A stretch of 64,000 nt of DNA from Phytoseiulus persimilis (Eukaryota; Arthropoda; Arachnida; Mesostigmata; Phytoseiidae), in assembly GCA_037576195.1 (NCBI GenBank), contig CM075103.1:3100001-3164000 (forward strand), given 5' to 3'. Position 1 is the stretch's first letter. Every line of letters begins with the position of its first letter. Shown one piece after another: positions 15,001 to 26,550 of the stretch. The position numbers and the translations under genes were made by a program. Under the pieces are notes generated by a model. The model did no database searches, was not told where the DNA came from, and saw nothing but the letters and a program-made list of their open reading frames with translations.

Positions 15001-15631
15001 GAGCGGGCGCTGCGCGAAAGGTTGGAAGGTCAGGTGGCATCCAGTGGCGAATTATTCACGAGCGCTAAAGTGGCAAACCATACATGGCGACAAGCGGGAA
15101 ATGCAGGGAGGGGACCACTCCCTGTCGTGTCCCACTTTTTCCTCTCGCCTGGCTTCGCAGCTCGTCCACTGAACCAACACAGCCGCGGCGCGGGAGGCAT
15201 GGGGAGCTTTGTGACGACGTGGCCTGAGCGAAGAGGGGAACGCAGCCATCGAGAGCCAGTTTGTTTCCCGAGTTCCATTCATGAATTCGGACGGCTTTTG
15301 TGGGATATTCAAAACGTTTCCTGGTAGTCTCACTCGCGACTTCAACCTCTCAAACTTCAACGAGCATGGGGAATAACGCGCGGTTTTCGCATCACGTCCT
15401 CCGCCGAGAAGAAGAATGCGACGACAAGGCGGAATCTTTCGTCGACGAGCACACCGCTCAGCTTCGAATTTCGTTCCAGTAAGAGCTGATTGGGCACCAG
15501 TGAAGGACGCGAGATTCGTCGGTCGAGCTCGTTTCCAAAGTGGACGACTTCAGAGATTCATGAAGGCAGTGGGACGGGGCGCTCGAACCCGTCAAGCGGA
15601 ACTCTGCAGTTTATGGAGACTGCTCGCCTCA

Positions 15632-15664
15632 TCGATGGATGGATGGATTGATTGATTGATCGAC
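15632..15664 (+). repeat. Tetranucleotide microsatellite (GGAT/TGAT)n
   Basis: Consecutive ATGG units grading into ATTG units, an imperfect four-base repeat. Confidence 0.9.
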
Positions 15665-18600
15665 GGCACCAGCAGTTTGATCGACTGAGTTTGCGGTAGG
15701 TGCGGAGCTCGGAAGCAGAGTTGACAGCTTGACAGGAAAAAATGCTGTCTGGTTATTGTTCTATTAAGCGTCGAATAAATAGAGGATGGAGAGACGACCT
15801 CGTTCGCTCGGTTGTCGTCGGTCTGGACGTCGTCTCGGCCTCCTCTGTCATCGCCGCGACATTTCTACTTATCGAGGTGAATCAGCAGCGAAAGCACCAG
15901 CAGTGGGGGCTATGTTTTATTCAGAAGACCAGTGATGACACTTCGATCACCCGACCCTCCCTATGTATCTATCTATCGAGCACAAAATCGCGCGAATCGA
16001 TTCCATCTACGTTGTCCAGCCGCTTTTCCCCCGCGGAAGCTTAGGGCAGGGTGTTAGGAACTCGCAAAAAGTCGCCAGTGGGTCCGCGGAAGTGCGAGAA
16101 GAAACCGGAAAATGACGGAAAAAGTCATAATGGTGGCTCATGTAAAAAACGTGACTTTTTACGCGGGACGGTACAGATGGCTTTTCTCCACATGTCACGC
16201 TCTCTGCACGTAACGTTTCTCATAGGCCTCGTTTTTGCATGCTGAGTCGGTTCCCTGCCTCATGGAGTGATAAGATTCAAATTCACCTGCGCAGCTTTCT
16301 GTGCGTTTTTTCGCGCAGTTTTTTACGCTCGGACTCCGCGAGCGGCCGATGAACCACATTCCCGCGGTTGGATCGAACGAAACCGGAAATAGCCCAGTTA
16401 CCAGAGTCGAAAATGCGCAATCGCTCCGTTTGATTCCCTCTCGTTCTAGGGGCATTTGTCCTCAGGCTACCGGGAACACAATATTCTGAACCGGCTTCAA
16501 CTATCGGGTGTTTCCCATATTCCCGTGTCCGGCCCTCGTTCTCTGAGTTCGTCGACGAGCATTCGTTCTCACACTAAACAAATTAAATCGCTCCCCAGAC
16601 CCCTTCCCCGCTTCTTGATTTCGTCGAGCGATTCGCAGAGTTTGGAACAGAACACTATGCAAATTAATTTGCCACCCGGCTCATAACGTTGAGTACACCT
16701 ATCCGAATCGAATCCGTCACAGGGTTCTCCGACAGATTCGTCTACGAAAGATTCCGTTTAATCGAAAACGGGCCAAGTCGAGCGTTCGGAACGATCGACA
16801 GCGAGCTCGGCTCGGAGAAAAATCGATCATTGATCATTCCGGTATTAGATTATTGTTCTATTAGATTACTGCCGAACGAAGTGGCAGCAACAGAGCCACG
16901 AGAAGATCGCGCGGAGCAGAAGAGCGACCACCGGCCAACCGGCTGGCTCTAGTGCCGCCAAATGAGGCGGAGGAACGAATGCGGCGGGAAAATCGAATGC
17001 TCGAAAACCATGTCGATCTGTCGATGTTTGCGGTTCGTGTGCCGTGGGCGCGTCAGGATTCAGGATAGGCGACAGCGGAGGCTGATTCCGAAAGATCAGC
17101 CTTCCTTTGCGCGAGTCGACAGGAAGCATACAAAAGCTCTCTCCAGTTATTCTCAATGTCTTTGAATCAAGAATTCCATGTAAAAGTGACTCGGGCCCTC
17201 CATATAATGCCATCTTGTCTTCACTCTACGCAAACATGGTCGCGTGGAATATGAAGAACCTATGAGAGGGTCGATGGATAATCACAACTCTACAAAAAAA
17301 CACACACACAACTTTACTATCTCCCCGTGACTCGCTCTTCTGCGAGACCACATGTCGATTCGAGTCCAGCGCCCAATAACCAATCCAGCTTTGAGGAAAC
17401 TGATACCTCCAATATACTCAATATAGCTTAGAGAGGGTAGCGGCGATGTTTCTTCCCCTGGCGCCAAATCCCGATATCTGACCGGAGCTCTGGGAGAGGT
17501 TGAGGGAAAGTACCACTCATGGAACGGATATACCGTCCGGGAAACAGTCAAAGGGCATTGCCCCTCTTGCCATTCCGAAATCTCGTTGTCATGGTTCCTC
17601 GTTTCCACACCGTAAGCAGTAAAAATCATTACAGTTACTGCTTTCAGCGCTCACACTCGATGGAAGCATCGCTTCCCGTTCTGGAGTACGGCCCGGATTC
17701 GGGTCACCGAGAGCTAAAACTTCCACATCTGGAACTTCCATGTCAATGGTGCCTGTCCGATGTGTGCCAAGTGTTCCATTACCGATACTTTTCCATTTTG
17801 TATGGAACGGAAAACTCCAACATCGCGCAGCCTCCCCCTGTTCCGAAACACAGGCTTGGGTCCCGGTGCCTGAGGTTTTTTGAATGAACGAGCCCGAAAG
17901 CCTGATCACTTCAACGTCTCTCCACGAAGATTCGAGACTTTCGTGACGAATATAATCTAATCCGCTTTGGCAGCGCTCCGGACTCGATGTGCTTTGCGTT
18001 GTTGACAGCTTTTGGCAAACGAGCAACAAAGGCCCCATTGACGGCGAAGCTGGCAATCGCGACTCGAAAAGTCGATTTAGCAAACACAAATTTCAGCGAC
18101 AAGGAGACTCTTGGTGAGGACATATTCCTCTGGGCGGCTGCTGAAAAGATAGGAGGGAACACATGGAGCGAGATGGCGACGAGCGATTTTCAAAAAAACT
18201 CCGAAAGTGAAAGAAATCTTGTGACCGAATAGCGTGTAGCGCCAAAAGGAGCAAAGGACCCTGAATGATTCAAAGACGCACTTCCACTGGACGACCATCT
18301 GGTGTCTCTGCGAACGAGCGAGCGACCGAGCACGATATGAATGCGCTCCAGTCATATTGTGGATGGTGGACTCGGGAAGATAGTTCGAGTCGAAAAGACC
18401 GGCATGGGAGAAGAGGCCTGCAACGAATCCAAGCGGACCTCGAGCAAAGGTTCAAAGCACGCTCCCATTCGGTAGATCCAGCGGTTGATGCGAACGGGAG
18501 GAGAACGGAAATGGGACCGAACGTTCAAAAGGAGAACTTGGGAAAAATGAGGCTCCCACCCCTTTTCCCGAATCGCACATCGGGTCTCTCCTCGGAGACC

Positions 18601-18833
18601 AGAATCTTCTGCCTTCGGACGCCGAAGGAGACTCATCGAAACTGAATCGTGTTCTTGAAACATTGACACAGTTTCTCACCGGTTGAGTCAAATGCCGGCC
18701 GAAGACGGGCGCAATGCCTCAGAGATCGCCAAGGTCGCCAAATCAAATGACGAGGACGGGGATCCTGCGATCCGCGTTGGACGAGGCTTTCCATGGAACG
18801 CATCGAGGAGATAGGCAGAGGAGACTAGATGAT

Positions 18834-18969
18834 GGGGGAGGGGGGGGGGGGGGGGGGAAGAGGAACAAACGGAGCGAAACGAGGAAGAAGGTGCGGCCGG
18901 GGCGGTGGCGAGTGGGAGGGGGAGTCGAAATAATGAGACAGGAACGAGTTGACAGAGGGGGGGGGGGGG
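18834..18969. repeat. Two long G-runs
   Basis: An 18-base run of G at 18840-18857 and a 13-base run at 18957-18969 sit in purine-rich sequence. They are capable of G-quadruplex formation and prone to length error in sequencing. Confidence 0.85.
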
Positions 18970-20803
18970 ATAGAACAAGACGACGGGGAAGGAATAAGTG
19001 AAAGGTTGGGAGTAATAAGGAGCAGCGGGTAGAACTCGGAATATTGATGTGGACCGCGAGACGCTGACGAGAAATAGACCGTAATTTGTAGCGTAGCCTC
19101 TCATCGCGAAGATTGCCCGCAGACCGAGAAGCAAGGAGAAGAAGAAAAGACTCATTCGATCGATAGAGACATGGATTGTACCGGACGAGTGGGCTAATGA
19201 CGAGTTCGGCGCTTGATGGAGGGATTACCCAAACAGACATGCAGGAGCAACCGGTCATCCGACGACGCCGACGTAAGTGACGGCGGAGGGAGTCGCTTAC
19301 TCGCGGCAGACGGACTCGCCGTTGAGGAAGTCGTCGACTCGATTCGGAGCACGATCACGTCTCTCGGCCGGCGGCTGCCTGTCCCGTCCGCAGCGGCCAT
19401 GATGACCGCGGTGGTGGCGACGGCGGCGACGACAACTGCGAGAAGAACAATGCCGGGAGAGCCGTAGCCGACCGATGTTCAGATGGTTAGCTCCAGAAGA
19501 GCTCTTGAATACTAGCACCCCCTGCTCCCACTAGGACTGACTACATCGCCCACTGCGAGGAAAACGACGTCGGCAACGTCGTCCCCCTGTATTCAACGCC
19601 CGCCCAGACACAAATGGAAACAAGTGGACAACAAACGTGACTGCTGGAGGCTTTTGTCTTAGCAGGCACTCTTCGTCCTGAAAGGCTGAAGCAGCCGATT
19701 CCTTGAGCTTCTTGCCTGTCGACTTCGTTCGACCTATTTGCGTCTATGGGAACATGGGTTGGCTGAACTCCAAGCACGGGAAGAACTCCTCAACGCTCCC
19801 TCCGCTCGGAAGGCTCCGTCTCTCCACTTACCATGCAACCACTCGAAAAAGTATCGTTGAAAAAATCCAGCCCGCGAACCTCTTCGGTTCCATTGTTTCC
19901 GAAGCCTGATCGCGGCGGCATCCGCTGTATGGGAATAAGGGGGAAAAAATTGCACGGCAGCCAGGAGGAGAGTCGAGCAGGAAAGGAGCAGACAAGAGGA
20001 AAACGAGCCCACCGGACACGAAGAATCGTGAAACAATAGCAGCGCAACTACTCCACAGCAGAATGTCCTCTTGGCTGTCGCGGACGCAAGCGAGTTCCGA
20101 CTATTTCAACTTCCAGCGTACTGCGGGAAACGAGAGCTGAACTGTGTCCATTGAAGTCACCAGGAATGGATTTATATTTTGTCTCTTCCTCCACTTGGTA
20201 TTCACGTGACGGGAGAATCAGCTCCTGGCACCAACAATCACACTATCACTCGACGAGTGTAGAGGAAGAGTGGAGAGGGAAGAATTGAACAGAAATGGGG
20301 AAAATCGGGAAACACGTATGGCCTGGGAGGGAAATTGAAGACGTGCCAGTGCTGCGAAATTCAAGGATGAACCGATTCGGGTTCGAGCGTTGAAGCACGC
20401 AGAGGAACGATGGGAAAACGTTACAGGAGAACGAACGAGTTTCAGATGAGTGCTCAACTTCTCGCAAGTAGAGGAGGAGACGAGAGAGATCGACGAGGAC
20501 AAGCGGGATAGCCCGAATGAATAAGCAATGAGAAAAGAAAGGAAACTGTGAGGAAAAAGGGAAGGAAGCCGTCGAATCAACGAGTAAAACGGAAAACCAG
20601 TTCACTCGCTCACCAATTTGGGCAAACGAGACGAAGCAGCGGTCGACCCGATCGTCCGTCCACCCACCAGTCGGCAAAGCCAGACCCCAAACCATCAAAC
20701 AGTCTATTTCGGATTTCAACCACGTCGTTCGTGGTCGTTTGTTCCCTTAACTCTTTGGCACTCCCTCCTTCTCTATCGCTTCCCTTTTATTCCCGTATCA
20801 GGA

Positions 20804-20877
20804 TATATAAGGCCACGACCTCATTTTCTTGAATTCATTACACATTAGGAGTTAACTCAACAAACTCGATCAAGTCA
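20804..20877 (+). promoter_or_regulatory. TATA-box-like motif upstream of an ATG
   Basis: TATATAA at 20804-20810 lies 68 nt before an ATG at 20878 that opens a 117-residue frame of unrecognised product; a donor-like AAG|GTAGCG falls after 24 codons. Weak evidence: a single motif in a long non-coding tract. Confidence 0.2.
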
Positions 20878-22021
20878 ATGCCCCCGCCCGCGCGCCGCCT
20901 CTGTCAAGCGACCTGTGCTGGCCCCGAAAAAATCGGGAGACCACCAAAGGTAGCGTGTCAGGGCTTGTTCCTCCAAGAATATACAGAGATCCGTCTAGAA
21001 AACAGACATCGAACGTGCAGTTTCAAGACTTGGGCCAGGAACCGGTTCTCGGGAAAGAGATCCGCTCCGAAAGGTCCTCTAGACTTCCCTGAGAAGAGCC
21101 GACGAGAAACCCTTCAAAACCGTGAAAAGGTCGGCCAACTTCGAATGGTGCTCTCACGGTTAGAAAAAACCAACCACTTCCGGCTGGTCACAAGAGCGGG
21201 GATCCATGTTCCCAGTGGTTTTCCAGCGTGAAGCTCCGTCCGCAATCCGGCAGCCTTGAGAGATCTGTGTTCACTAGCACAAAGGTGTTGAATCCGCTCT
21301 GGAACTCAACTCAGAGTAGGCGACGCTCAACCTGATCCGGGATCAAGCTGGACTCCGATGTAAGCGTGATGATTCAATCGAATCATCTCCCGGGCTTGAC
21401 TGAGATCCGGATCTAATTTTAACCGGGGTGTCGAGAACGTGCATTGGTAACAAGCTCTCAAATCACGCACCCTTCTCTTTCATGTACGCGGAGGAAGACA
21501 TCACCGCAGAGAATACAATTTCGAGCTCCGAAATCGATCACGGTCGAGCTGACTCTGCGGTATTGACTCAGAAGTGTCCCAATACCCCCCGGTCGCGTGT
21601 GGGAGAGTCTTTCGGGGTGGCCCGTCGCAGCCGGCTCAGACCTGGTGGCTTGATGCCCGGCCGCTGCAGCAAGACTCGGCTGCCGAAGGATGTCCACAAG
21701 GTACTAGCGTGATGGTGGGCCGTTTGTCAGCTCACAATGCGGCTCTCTTTCCTTTGTATCTTGTTCTATAGTCTCTGCTCCTACGGTTGTCGTCGTCGTT
21801 ATCCTGGCGGATTCACCGCCGAAAGTGGGCGAAATGAATGAAACTCCAACAAGTTTTTCTCGCTGTTCGCGCATTCTAGCCGACCATCCATCGCTGGTTG
21901 GGAAGGACATATACATGCAGTAATCGTGCAGTTTTGCACGGGAGTTGCGCCAACCGTCGACGGGATCCTCGGCCGAGTCGTTCAGTGAAAGTCGCGGCGA
22001 CGCTCATCACCGAGGAGAATC

Positions 22022-22079
22022 AATCCATCCATCCATCAATCCATCCATCCATCCATCCGAAATTCGATCCATCCATCTC
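22022..22079 (+). repeat. Tetranucleotide microsatellite (ATCC)n
   Basis: Imperfect ATCC repeats with one AATTCG interruption near the right end. Open frames spanning it are repeat artefacts. Confidence 0.95.
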
Positions 22080-24010
22080 CTCAACCCCGAGAGGCGGAAT
22101 TACAAGGGAACCATTCGGACGACAGATGATACTTTGTCCGATAGGGCCGCGGAGAACAAAACATCCTCTCTGTTCTTGTGTCCTCTCGATTGAAGCTCGC
22201 AGCCTGTCGCTGGCCCTTGCGCACAACTGCAATCGGACGCCTTCCGTTTCTAGCCCGCTCTTTCTCATATCGTCCCTCTCAGCCAAATCATATGTATGTG
22301 GGCTCCATTTGCGAGATTAGCCGCAGATGATTTCGACTCGAGGTAAGAGCAGCGTCCGAACCAGCCGTCTGCCTGCCGCTCTGTTCATTCATCCGACATC
22401 AGCAGCGCGCAAACAAACTGACTGTGATCCAGCCTAAGACCGTCGATCTCTGCGCTGACGAATAAAGCGACAGAAACAAAAGCGTCGATCCTTTCACTTC
22501 TCTCATCTGTTTGAGCAACATGGATGTGCGGACTGTTTCGCAATCTGGTATGGGGCTATCCTGTCGCACAAGTGAAGTTCGAGTGAGCGAACGGGACGAT
22601 CCGTTGTGCATCCGAAACAAGTCGAGCTGAGAAGCCCTTTTGTCACAATTAAGCTCGGCTACTTATCACAACCATCGCTTGTCAGAGAAGAGCTAGGACC
22701 GTTTGGGAAGGGATAGAAACGATTGCTTCCTCACTGAAAGAACCGGGGAATACCTTTGCCGACGTCTTTGAGCAGCGAAAGGAGCACTATGTCTGCCCAC
22801 CTCGCTGCTCGTCGGTCCGCTTGCCTGCTTTCAGGCCCTATTCGTCACCCGGTCAGACCCGGATGGCTTCCGCAGGTGACTCGCAGCTTTCTTTGACCCG
22901 TTTCGCTCATTCGCCGCGACGGCCGCGTCCTTGTTGTGGTCACCGTACACGGGCTCCTCCTCCTTGACACAACAGAGGCGGCAACAGCATCGGCACCGGT
23001 TGCGGCGGCCGAACGAAGAGAAACAACAACAACAACATGAGCGTGCATCTATGAGATACTCCGATTTGACCATCTCGACTTCTCCAGTCCGATCGAGGAT
23101 AACGCGCTGCGAACGGATGGTGAGCTGTTTCTTTGGTCGCTCGTTCGATACCTCGACGCCGTCTTCCTATCTGGTCCGACCATGGAGGTGAGGGAGCGGT
23201 TCACCTGGCCCATTGTAGAAGCTGACCAGCTAAGCGTGGCCGCTCCTGCCAGAGATTTCGCTCGAGGTCCACAGAACGGAGCCGAGGTCCCGTCAAGAGT
23301 GGGCTCAAGCAAGACATAAATCACAAGTTCATTGCTCACCTGGACGGTCTATCCCCCTTTCTTTGGCCGAGCCATCCGAGCGTGCGTCCGTCTTCATTTG
23401 GTCGTGCGCGCGATCGGCCTTCGTCCTCTGCTCGTCTCCAGTCCATAAGACCCAGGAGGTAACCCGCAAGCAAGCGTGAAAGCCGCCACAGCGTCTTAAT
23501 CTGTCGACAGAACTGACTGATAGCTTGGGTAAAGCCGGCTAATACCATCCGCCGGCGCAAGCAGTATACCTCGATTCCGAGATGGAAGCAGCTTAGCCGG
23601 CTGCGTCCGTAACGTGGACGGAGGCCGCGAAGACGACGACGATCAGAATAAGGAGAAAAGATGTTGGATGCAAGCCAGCATTACAAGCCCGTCGAGAGCC
23701 GGCTTCACAATATCAGGCTTCAGGATGGAGCCCGGTCGGTGAGAAGGCCCTGCTTGGCTTAAACGATCCGTCGTTCGACCGATTCCGGTGCACCAACATG
23801 TCATCTCCTGACCGGTCGTCGCTTCCGAGCGAGCCGCTGGTTATACCGCCGTTACGCTTTTTGCGACTTGTTCGAAGAGATGCAAGCATCGATGGACGAA
23901 GACAACCGCGGAGGAATAACGTGGCGCGTTACTTTACTTCGTAGCTCATTCTCCCTCGTAAACCCGGCTTAGGCAACAGGCCTCTGGGTCGCCGCTCATC
24001 TGATGTAGAG

Positions 24011-24060
24011 CAACGACGACGACGACGACGCCTTCTATATTGTCACCACCGCCGCCGCCG
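24011..24060 (+). repeat. Trinucleotide repeats (ACG)n and (CCG)n
   Basis: About seven ACG units at 24011-24031, then (CCG)n at 24046-24060. No coding exon is evident around them. Confidence 0.9.
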
Positions 24061-26129
24061 CACTTGCCACCCTAATCCTTCATAATTAGCTAATGGCCAA
24101 AAAGCCCCGAAAGGAAGGTCCTAGACAAGCAGACGACCATATCTGCGAAGCAGTCTGCTAAGAGCCAGCCAACAAAGCTCGACCGAGTGTCCTCCCGACC
24201 CCCACGTGAAAGACCCAGGCCCGCGCAACGTGAGCGTGCTATGCTGCAATAACGTGTGGTGTATTCAAACTGTCCCTAGAGTATGTGCACTACCTACGTC
24301 GATATGTCCTCGCTTGTTGTGTACCAGCTCCATCCAGGCAAGCCGGCACGAACGGCTCACAGCTAACGACTGAGCATTTGGCCGGACAAGCGCCTAGCGG
24401 CTCGATGGAATTGGCGGCAGGGGTGGAAGCCGTCCGAATCACGAGTTTTGTCGGTTAACCGACTTCTGGAGCCAGTCGCGCTCCTCAACTTTCTTGCAAC
24501 TGACTGTCTCACAACAATAATTGTGACGTGGTCTTCGTCAACGACGGAACTCAAATAAGGAGAGACGCGGATAATTCCTCCCACTTCGAGCAGAGTGATC
24601 CACGCGCGTCTCGAGTTTCTAACTCTCGTGTGTACACATCTACCAGATCTTTCCGATATAGACACTCCGAATTGAATTTGAGATATGTACACAAAGTTCG
24701 GCGGGGTCTACTCGGAGCGCCTCTGAAATATGATCGGACAAGGATTTGAGCTGGCTTTTTATTCAGTCACGCGGCCAGAGATACGGCCGAGTACAGCTTC
24801 GATGCCAGTTGGGAAGAAGGAACCCATTTTGAGGCGTTCGTATGCAATTACTTGACCTCCACGGTGGATTGAGGGGAGGGGGGAACTTATTTGTACGCTG
24901 GATCGGTCGAGGGAGCTCCAATGTTTGCTCAGGTAAGACCAAAAAAGTTGGCTCAGGACATCGAGATGGTTTTCCGAGGAGCCAGAGGGCCGGGGCTGCG
25001 CGGCAGCGCGGGTCGAGGAGGTTTGGCGGCTGATTTGGCGCCAAAAACTGGGTTGATTCGATCCGGGAAACGAGAAGGAGACTAATGTCCACATCCGCTC
25101 CAACAAGAACAGCCAAGCATGTCGCTTCAGAGGCGGTCGACGCCGCCGGTGGAGGAGGTCAACATTGAAATCAAGTGGATTTTTCGGTCGGTGAGTTCTT
25201 CCGTTCGTCCGAGGAAACCCTCCCCTCGAAGACATTTGAAGAAGCGTCCCGTTCGTCGTCACACCGATGATCACCGCCGCTAGGCTAGGTCAATCATTCA
25301 CATGATGAAGCCTTCAGAAATCGCTTGACGGCATTCTGTCACGCAGATGGGAAACCATTGCGCCATTATCTAACAAAGCGAGGACCACCTGACCGGCAGC
25401 AAGGTTGAAGGGCTGGCGAGTGATGGACAGCCGACTTGGGCAGGACGGGAGATCACAAACGAGTCTTCCGAGAATTGGAGCGAGCGAATATATGAAGCAT
25501 CTCGATAATTATCAAAGATACTCCCACGCACCGACGGCGATCTATTCGAGATTCATGTTCTCCCTTTAGTACAGCAATCAATAAACGATCGCCAGGAACT
25601 AGAGAAGGGCTGCGAGGAATCTGCCGCCGCTGCTCTCCACATCCGTTTTCCCGCTCTCGAGGATAATTCACGATTCGTCTCTCGTCCGCGGTGCCGGCCG
25701 ATCGAGGAGCCGAGCCGGTCAAAACGCAGGATATCCCGGAATCCCGGAGCCGGACCGAAGCTGTCGGAAGCTCCACAGACGCAGCGTAAACGACCGCCGG
25801 CAAAACTTCGGCATCAAACAAAATAAGACCTCGAGTCGTTGGGCGGAGGAAACTCCACCACTTCTGTCTGCGATAACTACCGCGCTGTTGTGAACGTAGC
25901 GGTTCTAATCAAGATACGGCCCGCTCCGGAGACAGTGTGCTCAGAAGCTGTGACAGGAACACTTTTTATGAGGTCACGGACATCAGAGATCAACCAGATA
26001 GTCAGGACGGGGAGGAGTGCAACGCAGGATGAGAGCTAGCGAGCGAACGAGGGAAAAGAGTCATTTAAGGCCCTCGGACGAGATAGCTTCCGTTTTGGAA
26101 GTGGAGGCGAATGCCACAAGAGACGAAGG

Positions 26130-26550
26130 TATAAATAGTTCTCGCAGCGGCAGCTAAAGACAGCGGTCCAGATTGGACCTGGCTATGTGAACGTAACAGG
26201 CGCTGTGCGCGAGTGTGCGAACACCGTATACCCGCCAGCCCGCTAACCCGTCGCTAGCCCCACGGGCCCGTAATGGAATGCTGCGAAGGAGGGGAGGAAT
26301 GTGGAACAAAATGGCCGCCAACAAAGAAAAACCAGTGAGCCGTGGTCTCATCGATCCGATCGTCTGCCTCATCGCCTACCAAAACTCGATGCAATTTAGG
26401 CGATCCTTGTCACATCCAGTGACAGCGGCTGCGGGAATCATCTCGAGGTTTCTGGGTGATGTTCTCGTCTCTCTTCTCCAATTCCACTTGAGGCCGGAGT
26501 CGAGATTCCAAATATCGGGAAAGTTTCGGCGTTTGCTCCTGAGCTTCTGA
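26130..26550 (+). promoter_or_regulatory. TATA-box promoter-like site with downstream start codon
   Basis: TATAAATAG at 26130-26138 is followed at 26311 by an ATG in a near-ideal context (AAAATGGCC). The frame runs 79 residues to a stop at 26550; alternatively a donor-like CCA|GTGAGC at 26335 would end a first coding exon after MAANKEKP. No product is recognised. Spacing from TATA to ATG (about 180 nt) suits a short 5' UTR. Confidence 0.3.

Larger units (their letters stand above)
1..20700. other. No recognisable gene
   Basis: Both strands contain many open frames of 60-390 codons, but none shows a known domain, a signal peptide with a matching splice site, or a partner exon. The longest (2727-3893 plus) is discussed as a finding. 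The tract may be intergenic or the distal part of a long GABA-B receptor intron; poly(A) or promoter evidence does not decide. Confidence 0.5.

Noticed and set aside
19194-19518. Hydrophobic stretch IVLLAVVVAAVATTAVIM on the minus strand
   Set aside because: No ATG or acceptor precedes it in frame (a TGA lies just upstream), and its source is GTC/GCC-type repeat sequence.
22831-23073. Cys-rich ORF with good start context on the minus strand
   Set aside because: The Cys and Arg runs come from CAA/GCA-type repeats, an equally long frame overlaps it, and no partner exon or domain was found.
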